Source of the DNA: JAZUCT01 sp045639255
GTDB lineage: Bacteria; Bacillota; Clostridia; Christensenellales; UBA1242
Direction of reading: 5' to 3'
Assembly (NCBI GenBank): GCA_045639255.1
Contig: JAZUCT010000044.1
Span: 1-9,527, forward strand
Length of the DNA: 9,527 bases
Positions 1-7,064 of the stretch are shown piece by piece (within the stretch, counting starts at the first letter, position 1; every line of letters starts with the position of its first letter). Both the position numbers and the translations under genes were made by a program. Below the pieces are notes generated by a model. That model worked only from the letters and a program-made list of their open reading frames with translations. It did not search any database and had not been told where the DNA came from.

Positions 1-3000
1 TAACATCTCAAACTGACGCAGGCAACTATTCTGCAACAGTTGAAATAACTGTAACAGCAGGACAAAAACTTGCTTCAAACTATTCTCCAATAAGTTCAAC
101 ACAAAATTGGAGCATTGCAAAAGCAGACTTAACTTTAACAGCAAGCAACACAAGTGTGGTGTTTGGCTCAACATCAACCACACAAGTAACAGTTAAACGC
201 GTTGAAACTGGGGTAAGCGATTTAACTTTAACAGCAACAAGTGCAACACCAAGCGTTGCAACAGTTACAATAAGTGGCTATACAATAACAAACAAAAGTG
301 AAAATGTTGGTTCATCAGTTGTAACAGTTTCATTTGCTGGAAACAATAATTATAATTCAGCAAGCACAACTTACACAGTAACTGTAACAAAACTTGGCAT
401 TGAAAAACCAATCGTAACAACTGGATTAATCTATAACGGAACAACACAAATAGGTGTTGCAAATGGAACAGGTTATTCGGTTTCAAATGGTTCAGCAACC
501 GATGCTGGAAACTATGAAGCAGTTGTAACATTGAACGAAAACTATGAATGGTCAGATTCAACAACTTCACAATTAACACTTCCTTGGAGCATTTCCGCAA
601 AACAAGTTGAAGTTGAATGGAGCAACACATCACTTACATATAATGGCAAAGCACAAGCACCAACAGCACAAGTTGAAACAGGTGTAACAGGTGAAACAAT
701 AACACTTAAAGTTAGTGGAGCACAAACAAACGCTGGTTCTTACACTGCAACAGCAAGCATTGAATCAGCAACAAGCAAAATAACAAACTATTCGCTTTTG
801 AACACAGAAACATCTTTCACAATAATTGCTGCAACAGCAACACTTAAACTTAATGAAAATGCTGGAACCATAGTTTATGGTGAAGTTAAAACTGTAAGCA
901 TTAACTACACCGGCGATGGTGAATTAAGCGTTTTAAGTTCAGACGAAAGTGTTGAAGCAACACTAAGCAGTGACAGAAAATTGTTAACACTTAAAGCAAA
1001 AGCATATAAAAATGAAGTTATTGTTGTAACATTAAGTGCAACAGCAGGTGCAAACTTTGATGCAATTGAAACAACTTACGCTGTAACACTTGCTAAGCGC
1101 AAAGCAACAATTACTGCAAACTCTCAAACAATAACCTATGGCGATTCAATTGTAACTGGTGTTAATCAAGTTGAAATTTCAGGTGAAGGCTTAGTTGAAA
1201 CAGATTCACTTGTTTCAATAACTTTAACAGCAAACATATCAGATGCTGGAATTGGCAAAATAACACCAAGCAATGCAACAATAACAAGTGCAACTGTAAC
1301 AGGTTATTATGAAATAACATATGTTGATGGCATTTTAACAATTAATAAAAAAGATGCAACAATAAGTTTTGCAGAAAATTTAGTAACCAAAACTTATGGC
1401 AATGAAAACTTTATAAATAAATTAACAAACACTGGCGACGGAACAGTTAAGTTCACTTCAAACAACCTAGAAGTTGCTTTAATTAATGAAAGCACAGGTG
1501 AAGTAACAATTCTTAATGCAGGCAGTGCAATAATAACTGCAACTGTTGAAGACGGAAACAACTTCACATATCCAACAAAAACAGCAACATATCAATTGGT
1601 TGTTAACAAAAAAGAAGCAGAAATAAGTTTTGAAGAAGATTCAATCATAAAAACTTATGGTGATGAAGCATTTACAAACACATTAACAAACACAGGCGAT
1701 GGAACTGTTAAATTCGCTTCAAACAATTTAGCCGTTGCTTTAATCAACGAAAACACAGGCGAAGTTTCCATTATTGGTGCGGGCAGTGCAATTATAACAG
1801 CAACTGTTGAAGATGGAAAAAATTTCACATATCCAACAAAATCAATAATATTCAGTTTAGTTGTTAACAAAAAAGAAGCAGAAATAAGTTTTGAAGAAGA
1901 TTCAATCATAAAAACTTATGGTGATGAAGCATTTACAAACACATTAACAAACACAGGCGATGGAACTGTTAAATTCATTTCAAACAACTTAGCCGTTGCT
2001 TTAATTAATGAAAACACAGGCGAAGTTTCAATTGTTGGTGCAGGCAATGCAACAATAACTGCAACTGTTAAAGATGGAAATAATTTTGTTTACTTAACAA
2101 AAATAATAACATTTAACCTAATTGTTAAACAAAAATCAATTTCAATCACAGGCGTAAGTGCAGTTAACAGAATTGTGAACGGTTTAACATCAGTTGAATT
2201 AACTGGCGGTGAACTTGTTGGCGTTGTTGATGGCGATAATGTTTATGCAGTTCTTGGAACAGGCACAGCAGCCCAATCATCTTCTGGCACAGGAATTAAT
2301 GTAACCACAAATATTGCTTTATCAGGCACTGAAAAAGATAATTATACACTTACTCAACCAAGTGGAATAATCGTAACACTTTCAAGGCCAGCAATAACCT
2401 TTAATGCAAATAAGGGTTCATTAAGTGGTGAAAGTCCACTTTATCCAGAATATGGCACAACCACATTCTATAACTCTGCAACAGGTGGAACTTCAACATC
2501 AATTCCAAATGCAATCAGAACAGGTTACACTTTTATTGGTTGGTTCAGTGAAGAAACAGATGGTTATCAATTCACAACACAAACAACCATGAATGAAAAC
2601 TTCACAGGCATAACCGCAGAAACTTGGCATGCTCAGTGGAGTGCAAACACAAACACTATTTATAAAGTTTATCATTGGAAAGAAAACATTGATGTTCAAG
2701 AGAATGCTGAACAAAATTCAACAAACTATACAAGGGTTGAAGAAGATAATCAAGAATTCACTGGCACATCAGATACATTTGTAACACCAGAAGTTAAAAC
2801 TTACACTGGCTTTACATCTCCAACAGAACAAGAAATATTAATTGCACCAGATGGTTCAGCAGTGCTTAACTATTATTACACTCGTAATTCATACATTCTA
2901 ACACTAAACAAAGGAACAGGCATCGATGCTGTTTCTGGTGCAGGCACATTCGATTATGAAAAAGAAGTTGAAATTAATGCAGTTGTAACAATTGGTCACA

Positions 3001-5426
3001 CATGGGTTAATTGGACCAAAACTTCTGGAACAACCCCTTTAATTTTCACAGAAGAAACAAAAAATCAAACCATAAAAATGGATGCAGGTGATGTAACACT
3101 TACAGCAAATGCAAAAATTAACCTTTACACCGTAACAATAATTGTTAAAGAAGAAGGTTATGGTTGGTTAAGTGTTAATGAAGTTAACTTTGTTCCTTAT
3201 GGCACAGTTATTTCTGAAAATGAAAACAATGTTAACATTAATGGAACAATTGTAACCGCAACTCCAACAGAATCAAATGCTCAATATACTTACACATTTG
3301 AAAATTGGATTAACGGAAATGTTATAATAACAGATAACTTAACAATTACAGCAAACTTCCTAAGAACAATTAACACCTACACAATCACATGGAAAAACCA
3401 CGATGGAAAAGAACTTGAAAAAGACGAAAATGTTCCATATGGCACAACACCAAGTTACAACGGCGAAACTCCAACTAAACCATCAAACTCACAATATTCT
3501 TACACTTTTGATGCATGGTCACCAGAAATTGTTGATGTTGTTGGAAATGCAACTTACACCGCTTCATTCAGTTCAATAATTAATAACTACACAATAACAA
3601 TAATTGTTAATGAAGAAGGCTATGGTTCAGTTGATATTAAAGAAGTTAAAGATGTTCCATTTAACACCGTTTTAAAAGAAAATCAAAACACACTTAACAT
3701 TAACGGAACAGTTGTAACAGCAACACCAGCAGTTGCAGATGCACAATATACTTATTCATTTGTGAATTGGCTAAATGGCACAGCAATTGTAACTGGCGAT
3801 TTAACTGTTACAGCAAACTTTAAAAGAACAATTAACTCTTACACAATAACATGGGTAAACCATAACGATGAAGTGCTTGAAACTGACAATAATGTTCAAT
3901 TTGGAGTTATTCCAACTTTCGATGGTTTAACACCAACAAAAGAACCAGATAGTCAATATACATATACATTTGCTGGCTGGTTACCAGAAGTAAAAGAAGT
4001 TAATGGCAATGCAACCTATAAAGCAAACTTCACTGAACAAGTTAACAAATATAAAGTTTTAATAAGCGTTAATAATGGAATTTATGGTTCTGTAAATAAA
4101 AACGAAATAATTGTTAATTATGGAACTGTTATTTCAGTTAACAATAATGTTTTAATAATTGGCGAACACGAAATAATTGCAACTGAAAATCCTGCAACAT
4201 CACAATGCACATTTGTGTTTGTTGAATGGCAAGGAATTCCAGAAGGCAACATGGTTAAAGAAGAAATTGAAATAACCGCAATGTTTAATTTTGATGGAAA
4301 CAGTTTTGCAATTATTTATAAAGATATGAATAATGAACCATTCAGCGGTGTTCATGAAATTGGTTATCCAACAGAACATATTTATGGTGTTGCAACGCAA
4401 TTAAAATCTGCAACAAAAAATGAACACACATTCGAAGGTTGGTTCATTAACAGAAATTGCAGTGGTTCACCAATAATTGAATTATCTGCAACAGCATACA
4501 GCGGAGATATAACTTTATATGCAAAATGGACAGTTGTTTCTTACACAATTTCATATATTTTAAATGGTGGAACTGTAAATGGAACAAATCCAGCAACTTA
4601 CACCTTTAACAGTGCAAGCACAACACTTATTAACCCAACAAAACATGGCTATACCTTTGTTGGTTGGACAGGTTCAAACGGAACAATTCCACAAACTGAA
4701 GTAACAATTGAAAAAGGTTCAACAGGAAACAAAGAATACTTTGCAAACTATGAAATTTTCAATTATTCAATTTATTACGATTTGAAGGGCGGATTTATTA
4801 ATGGCGTTAACCCAACAACTTATAACATAGAAAGTGAAAACATAACTTTATTAAACCCAACAAAAGAAGGTTATATTTTCTTGGGTTGGACAGGTTCAAA
4901 CTTAACACAGCCTAGCCAACAAGTTATAATTGAAAAAGGTTCAACAGGCAATAAATCTTTCACAGCAAATTGGAAAGCAATTATCACAATTATTGCAGAT
5001 AAAACTTTTGATGAGAATTGCGAAGTGGAAATTCAAATTTCACTTAATGAATTCAGTTATAAACACGAATTAACAATGGGCGAAGCAGTTAAACTTGATA
5101 ATTTACCTTATGGGGTATTTAATATAAGTTACTTCGTTTCAATTAATTCAAAAATGGCATTTGTTAACATAAATTATCCAATAACAGAAGATACTGAAAC
5201 AACAACTCTTTCATTGGAATTATTTAAAGATGGCGATATTTATATGTATGCAATATATGCAAATGATACACTTCTTAATTCAGGTGAATTAATCTTTGAT
5301 AAAGATTATGTTGATTATATAAGAAGAGCAATTTTAATAATTATAATTCTTGCAATAGTTTTAACTGGTCATATAATTGAAATAGTTTTGCGATATAAAC
5401 GCAAAAAAACAGAAAAAACACTTTAA
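1..5426 (+). CDS. Giant modular surface adhesin-like protein (MBG / YDG / InlB-type repeats), 5' end outside window
   Basis: The frame is open from base 3 to the TAA at 5424-5426 (1,807 codons), so the gene enters from the left; the GTG codons at 156 and 159 are internal. Modules in order: Ig/MBG-like domains (3-1094); an MBG YGX-type domain with ITYGDS and YEITYVDGILTI (1095-1340); three 87-residue repeats (1341-2123); a YDG-like domain (2124-2390); an InlB/Listeria-Bacteroides repeat ending in TGYTFIGW...WHAQW (2391-2654); a MucBP-like module with YKVYHWKEN and NYYYTRN (2655-2888); a divergent InlB repeat (2889-3122); alternating 84- and 70-residue units (3123-4298); three more InlB-type repeats (4299-4982); and a 147-residue C-terminal region. 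One hydrophobic helix (5328-5390) is followed by basic RYKRKK. No LPXTG motif is present, so I infer membrane anchoring with the bulk outside the cell. Cys is rare and Thr/Asn abundant. The role is inferred as adhesion or a surface stalk; the ligand is unknown. Confidence 0.9.
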   Translation, partial: TSQTDAGNYSATVEITVTAGQKLASNYSPISSTQNWSIAKADLTLTASNTSVVFGSTSTTQVTVKRVETGVSDLTLTATSATPSVATVTISGYTITNKSENVGSSVVTVSFAGNNNYNSASTTYTVTVTKLGIEKPIVTTGLIYNGTTQIGVANGTGYSVSNGSATDAGNYEAVVTLNENYEWSDSTTSQLTLPWSISAKQVEVEWSNTSLTYNGKAQAPTAQVETGVTGETITLKVSGAQTNAGSYTATASIESATSKITNYSLLNTETSFTIIAATATLKLNENAGTIVYGEVKTVSINYTGDGELSVLSSDESVEATLSSDRKLLTLKAKAYKNEVIVVTLSATAGANFDAIETTYAVTLAKRKATITANSQTITYGDSIVTGVNQVEISGEGLVETDSLVSITLTANISDAGIGKITPSNATITSATVTGYYEITYVDGILTINKKDATISFAENLVTKTYGNENFINKLTNTGDGTVKFTSNNLEVALINESTGEVTILNAGSAIITATVEDGNNFTYPTKTATYQLVVNKKEAEISFEEDSIIKTYGDEAFTNTLTNTGDGTVKFASNNLAVALINENTGEVSIIGAGSAIITATVEDGKNFTYPTKSIIFSLVVNKKEAEISFEEDSIIKTYGDEAFTNTLTNTGDGTVKFISNNLAVALINENTGEVSIVGAGNATITATVKDGNNFVYLTKIITFNLIVKQKSISITGVSAVNRIVNGLTSVELTGGELVGVVDGDNVYAVLGTGTAAQSSSGTGINVTTNIALSGTEKDNYTLTQPSGIIVTLSRPAITFNANKGSLSGESPLYPEYGTTTFYNSATGGTSTSIPNAIRTGYTFIGWFSEETDGYQFTTQTTMNENFTGITAETWHAQWSANTNTIYKVYHWKENIDVQENAEQNSTNYTRVEEDNQEFTGTSDTFVTPEVKTYTGFTSPTEQEILIAPDGSAVLNYYYTRNSYILTLNKGTGIDAVSGAGTFDYEKEVEINAVVTIGHTWVNWTKTSGTTPLIFTEETKNQTIKMDAGDVTLTANAKINLYTVTIIVKEEGYGWLSVNEVNFVPYGTVISENENNVNINGTIVTATPTESNAQYTYTFENWINGNVIITDNLTITANFLRTINTYTITWKNHDGKELEKDENVPYGTTPSYNGETPTKPSNSQYSYTFDAWSPEIVDVVGNATYTASFSSIINNYTITIIVNEEGYGSVDIKEVKDVPFNTVLKENQNTLNINGTVVTATPAVADAQYTYSFVNWLNGTAIVTGDLTVTANFKRTINSYTITWVNHNDEVLETDNNVQFGVIPTFDGLTPTKEPDSQYTYTFAGWLPEVKEVNGNATYKANFTEQVNKYKVLISVNNGIYGSVNKNEIIVNYGTVISVNNNVLIIGEHEIIATENPATSQCTFVFVEWQGIPEGNMVKEEIEITAMFNFDGNSFAIIYKDMNNEPFSGVHEIGYPTEHIYGVATQLKSATKNEHTFEGWFINRNCSGSPIIELSATAYSGDITLYAKWTVVSYTISYILNGGTVNGTNPATYTFNSASTTLINPTKHGYTFVGWTGSNGTIPQTEVTIEKGSTGNKEYFANYEIFNYSIYYDLKGGFINGVNPTTYNIESENITLLNPTKEGYIFLGWTGSNLTQPSQQVIIEKGSTGNKSFTANWKAIITIIADKTFDENCEVEIQISLNEFSYKHELTMGEAVKLDNLPYGVFNISYFVSINSKMAFVNINYPITEDTETTTLSLELFKDGDIYMYAIYANDTLLNSGELIFDKDYVDYIRRAILIIIILAIVLTGHIIEIVLRYKRKKTEKTL
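1341..2123 (+). repeat. Three tandem 261-bp (87-residue) repeats inside the giant surface gene
   Basis: Units are 1341-1601, 1602-1862 and 1863-2123, with an exact 261-bp period. Each carries an I-S-F start, KTYG, LTNTGDGTVKF, ALINE(S/N)TGEV and a (V/K)DG-N/K-NF segment, an Ig-like MBG-type module. Unit 1 is diverged. Units 2 and 3 share a perfectly identical 117-bp block (1599-1715 = 1860-1976), so this pair is recently duplicated or kept alike by gene conversion. The period is a multiple of three, so gain or loss of a unit keeps the frame. Confidence 0.92.
3123..4298 (+). repeat. Alternating A-B-A-B-A super-repeat (84- and 70-residue units)
   Basis: A units (84 residues) lie at 3123-3374, 3585-3836 and 4047-4298; B units (70 residues) at 3375-3584 and 3837-4046, giving a strict 462-bp period. 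A units carry (E/I)(E/Y)GYG, a central INGT(I/V)VTATP in A1 and A2, and a Y-T-(Y/F)-x-F-x-x-W core. B units begin YTITW-(K/V)-NH, contain TPTK and SQY(S/T)YTF-x-(A/G)W, and end GNATY-(T/K)-A-(S/N)F. Both resemble divergent InlB B-repeat modules. A3 has drifted: it lacks INGT and ends in MFNFDG. Confidence 0.88.
4539..4982 (+). repeat. Two tandem 74-residue InlB/Flg_new-type repeats
   Basis: Units are 4539-4760 and 4761-4982. Both have an (S/N)Y(T/S)I(S/Y)Y start, an L-x-GG turn, NPTK-(H/E)-GY-(T/I)-F-(V/L)-GWTGSN, and an IEKGSTGNK tail ending in F-(A/T)-AN-(Y/W). This is the Listeria-Bacteroides repeat pattern with an added IEKGSTGNK hairpin. A related 80-residue unit at 4299-4538 (HTFEGWF ... 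ITLYAKW) precedes them without that tail. Confidence 0.85.
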
Positions 5427-5441
5427 AAAAGTGTTTTTTTT
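5413..5441 (+). terminator. Rho-independent terminator overlapping the adhesin stop codon
   Basis: An 11-bp stem is formed by AAAAAACACTT (5413-5423) and AAGTGTTTTTT (5429-5439), with a TAAAA loop and further T residues to 5441. The left arm encodes the last residues of the surface protein and the TAA stop is the start of the loop, so the hairpin overlaps the 3' end of the coding region. The A/T symmetry means it could also work on the other strand, though no minus-strand gene is seen to use it here. Confidence 0.85.
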
Positions 5442-5453
5442 GTTAATAAATTT

Positions 5454-5542
5454 TTGTAAAGGCTAAAAAAATTGGTTTAATGTTTAATAAAAATTAATTT
5501 AATTTAAATATTATGAATAATTTATTTTTAAGTGAATAAAAT
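5454..5542 (+). promoter_or_regulatory. Candidate promoters for the TspO gene
   Basis: The 122-base gap before tspO holds no gene. Three weak sigma-A-like options are visible. TTGTAA (5454-5459) with TTTAAT (5476-5481) has 16-base spacing and would leave a leader of about 60 bases. TATTAT (5509-5514) is a second possible -10. TAAAAT (5537-5542) sits 6 bases before the ATG and would start transcription at the ATG itself. The region is so AT-rich that none can be chosen firmly. Confidence 0.35.
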
Positions 5543-5548
5543 TATAGT

Positions 5549-6019
5549 ATGAAAACAAAAAATCAAAAATTAATTTCTTACATTTTAATATGTGCAGTAA
5601 TTCTTATAACAGCGGTTCTTGGAAGTGTGTTTGTTAACCTTGGGCAAGAATGGTTCGATGTGTTGAATAGGCCAAGTCAATTTCCACCAGACCAATTAAT
5701 TCCTATAATCTGGACAACAATCTATGTTATTTTCACAATTGTTTTGTGCATATGGGTTTCAAAAGATGATTTTTCACCTTTAACTCTGTTTTTGCTTATT
5801 GCCAATGCAGTGTTTAACATTTTATGGTGTTTGTTATTTTTCACACTTAACTCAACAATTTGGGGTATTGTAAGCATTGTTATTTTGTTAATTCTTTCTT
5901 GGATGTTATTTATAAACATTTTCAGATATAACAAAATTTATGCATATGTAACTGCACTTTATCCACTTTGGGTAAGCCTTGCAACTTGCTTGAATATGGC
6001 AATTTGGATTTTAAACTAA
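5549..6019 (+). CDS. tspO: TspO/MBR family membrane protein (tryptophan-rich sensory protein)
   Basis: This 156-residue protein has the usual bacterial TspO length and five hydrophobic helices (about residues 8-30, 50-70, 78-99, 103-124 and 129-154). The family pattern is clear: WFDVLNRPSQFPP at 35-47 followed by IWTTIY (54-59), N-x-x-W-x-x-LFF at 90-98, and the C-terminal LYP-x-W (137-141) with LN-x-x-IW-x-LN (148-156). The usual PYL before the last W is LYP-L here. TspO proteins bind porphyrins and heme intermediates in the membrane and are linked to tetrapyrrole and stress responses; the exact role in this organism is unknown. No Shine-Dalgarno sequence precedes the ATG: the 20 bases upstream are AT-rich without GGAG or GGTG. 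It stands alone between two terminators, so it is probably monocistronic. Confidence 0.93.
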   Translation: MKTKNQKLISYILICAVILITAVLGSVFVNLGQEWFDVLNRPSQFPPDQLIPIIWTTIYVIFTIVLCIWVSKDDFSPLTLFLLIANAVFNILWCLLFFTLNSTIWGIVSIVILLILSWMLFINIFRYNKIYAYVTALYPLWVSLATCLNMAIWILN

Positions 6020-6022
6020 AAC

Positions 6023-6055
6023 AAAAAACTTACATTCAGTAAGTTTTTTATTTTT
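6023..6055 (+). terminator. Rho-independent terminator after tspO
   Basis: An 11-bp stem pairs AAAAAACTTAC (6023-6033) with GTAAGTTTTTT (6039-6049) around an ATTCA loop, and T residues continue to 6055. It begins 3 bases after the tspO stop and separates that gene from the next one. Confidence 0.9.
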
Positions 6056-6093
6056 AATTAATTAAAAATTTAATTTTATAATGTTCAGTTTTA

Positions 6094-6122
6094 TTGAATT
6101 TAATTAAACACTTTGCTATATT
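6094..6122 (+). promoter_or_regulatory. Sigma-A-like promoter for the acetyltransferase-like gene
   Basis: TTGAAT (6094-6099) and TATATT (6117-6122) are separated by exactly 17 bases, 4/6 and 5/6 matches to the consensus boxes. Transcription would start near 6129, at the first base of the ribosome binding site, leaving a leader of only about 10 bases. The TTG in the -35 box would be an in-frame alternative start, but this reading as a promoter argues against that. Confidence 0.5.
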
Positions 6123-6128
6123 TAAATT

Positions 6129-6137
6129 AAAGGTGAT
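6129..6137 (+). promoter_or_regulatory. Ribosome binding site that fixes the start at 6139
   Basis: AAAGGTGAT lies directly before the ATG at 6139 and pairs with the 3' end of 16S rRNA through GGTGAT. It selects this ATG over the in-frame TTG 45 bases upstream, which has no such site. The spacing to the ATG is short. Confidence 0.7.
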
Positions 6138-6138
6138 T

Positions 6139-6711
6139 ATGAACAAAACAAATAATTTTATATTTTCATTTAACAAACCAACAAACAAAGAACTTAATGA
6201 ACTTGTTAAAATTGATGAATTAACATATCCAATTATTGACGATAGGGCAAACTTTGAAGAACTTTGTATGTGGAGAAATTGTAACAGCAACAGTTTTATA
6301 TTGTTAAAAAACAATAATAAAGTGATTGGATACATAATTTTATTGCCATTAACCGAAAAATGCTATAAAAAATATAGAAATGGTGAAATAATGGAAGAAG
6401 AAATTAATGAATCTGAAATTTTGGAATGGACAAAAAATCCCTTTGTTTTATTCAATAATATTTCAATAATACCCAAATATCAAAATGGAACAGCAATAAA
6501 AGTTTTAACAAATGCATTGCTAGAATTTCTTAACAATTTAAAGGGAAAGGGCATTGTTTTAAGAAATGTTGTTGCCGAAGTTGATTCGCCCGATGGTGAA
6601 AAATATTTAACCAATCATTTTGGATTTAAACCATTAAAAACTGAAAACAAAAGGCATAAACTTTTTGAATTGCAAAAAAATAAAGATTTATTATCTGCTT
6701 TTAAAGAATAG
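6139..6711 (+). CDS. GNAT-like N-acetyltransferase domain protein
   Basis: From the ATG at 6139 this is a 190-residue soluble protein with no signal peptide or membrane helix. The fold pattern suggests a GCN5-related acetyltransferase: a beta strand and turn NNNKVIGYIILLPL (58-71), a strand-helix segment NISIIPKYQNGTAIKVL (107-123) at the position of the acetyl-CoA motif, and a late strand/turn AEVDSP (146-151) followed by YLTNHFGFKPL (156-166), the F-GF signature common in GNATs. The acetyl-CoA loop is atypical: YQNGTA replaces the usual (Q/R)xxGx(G/A). An acidic insert EIMEEEINESEILE (83-96) separates the early strands. The substrate cannot be told. The gene has its own promoter and RBS, and ends head-on against the DUF1653 gene with a shared terminator. 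A non-catalytic GNAT-fold protein is also possible. Confidence 0.62.
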   Translation: MNKTNNFIFSFNKPTNKELNELVKIDELTYPIIDDRANFEELCMWRNCNSNSFILLKNNNKVIGYIILLPLTEKCYKKYRNGEIMEEEINESEILEWTKNPFVLFNNISIIPKYQNGTAIKVLTNALLEFLNNLKGKGIVLRNVVAEVDSPDGEKYLTNHFGFKPLKTENKRHKLFELQKNKDLLSAFKE

Positions 6712-6736
6712 GAAGGAATTTTGAAAATTAAGCATA

Positions 6737-6762
6737 AAAAAAGTGCAGTTTTGCACTTTTTT
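6737..6762. terminator. Shared bidirectional terminator between convergent genes
   Basis: AAAAAAGTGCA (6737-6747) pairs with TGCACTTTTTT (6752-6762) around a GTTT loop, 11 bp with a T run on both strands. It lies between the TAG ending the acetyltransferase-like gene (6711) and the TAG ending the DUF1653 gene (6773, other strand), so one hairpin serves both. Confidence 0.9.
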
Positions 6763-6772
6763 ATTGTTTAAA

Positions 6773-6997
6773 CTATTTAACGCTTTTAATTTCTTGCAAT
6801 TCAAATCGGTGTTTTTGATTGTTCTTGTTTGTTTTTTCAACAAACATATCATATGGCCTTGCATAAAGTTTGCCTTCGCCATATAAAGCCCTGTAAATAA
6901 CCAATTTTTCACCAGTTTCAGAATGAATTGCAACATTTTCAACAATATAATAATCGCCTTTATAGTGCTTATAAATCCTTCCAATTAAAACTTCCAT
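6773..6997 (-). CDS. DUF1653 domain protein
   Basis: This 74-residue protein matches the small DUF1653 family almost end to end: GRIYKHYKGDYYIVENVA (6-23), the HSETGEKLVIYRALYG block (25-40), LYARPYDMF (44-52) and a closing RFEL (64-67). The function of the family is unknown; members are small, soluble and widespread in bacteria, often single-gene units. The start is well supported, with AAGGAG 7 bases before the ATG and a TATAAT box before that. It lies 67 bases downstream of the beta-propeller gene on the same strand without a clear terminator between them, so it may receive read-through as well as use its own promoter. A longer overlapping reading frame in another register (6691-6984) has no RBS or family match and is not real. 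Confidence 0.93.
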   Translation of the reverse strand: MEVLIGRIYKHYKGDYYIVENVAIHSETGEKLVIYRALYGEGKLYARPYDMFVEKTNKNNQKHRFELQEIKSVK

Positions 6998-7003
6998 ATT
7001 TTT

Positions 7004-7023
7004 CTCCTTAACAAATTATATCA
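7004..7023 (-). promoter_or_regulatory. Extended -10 promoter and RBS of the DUF1653 gene
   Basis: On the minus strand TATAAT (7015-7020) is preceded by TGA, giving an extended -10 (TGnTATAAT). The -35 region is poor (TTACTT-like), as is common for extended -10 promoters. Predicted transcription starts near 7008, within AAGGAG (7004-7009), so the leader would be only about 11 bases. Confidence 0.55.
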
Positions 7024-7064
7024 TATATTTTGTTTAAAAGTAAGTAATAATAAAACATATAATT

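Noticed and set aside
156..161. GTG codons at 156 and 159 as the start of the surface protein
   Set aside because: The frame is open to the left edge with the same repeat-type sequence (DAGNY, WSIAKADLTLTA), and there is no RBS; these are internal Val codons.
265..633. Minus-strand open frame of 122 codons inside the surface gene
   Set aside because: It is a Leu/Gln/Cys-rich mirror of Asn/Thr/Ala-rich repeats in the coding strand, with no RBS.
1341..2123. CRISPR-like or mobile repeat array
   Set aside because: The repeats are in-frame coding units with a period of 261 bases and no short repeat-spacer pattern.
6094..6096. In-frame TTG as the start of the acetyltransferase-like gene
   Set aside because: It lacks an RBS, lies in a likely -35 box, and would add 15 residues with no family match; the ATG at 6139 has AAAGGTGAT in front.
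6712..6768. GGAAGG followed by a short TTG-initiated frame of about 16 codons after the acetyltransferase-like gene
   Set aside because: The frame runs through the terminator hairpin and its residues are dictated by the stem; probably chance.
6691..6984. 97-residue minus-strand open frame overlapping the DUF1653 gene
   Set aside because: No RBS, low-complexity composition and no family resemblance; it is an out-of-frame shadow of the DUF1653 gene and runs through the terminator.
7024..7064. Terminator after the beta-propeller gene
   Set aside because: Only weak all-AT inverted repeats occur between the stop at 7065 and the next promoter, so no hairpin can be supported.
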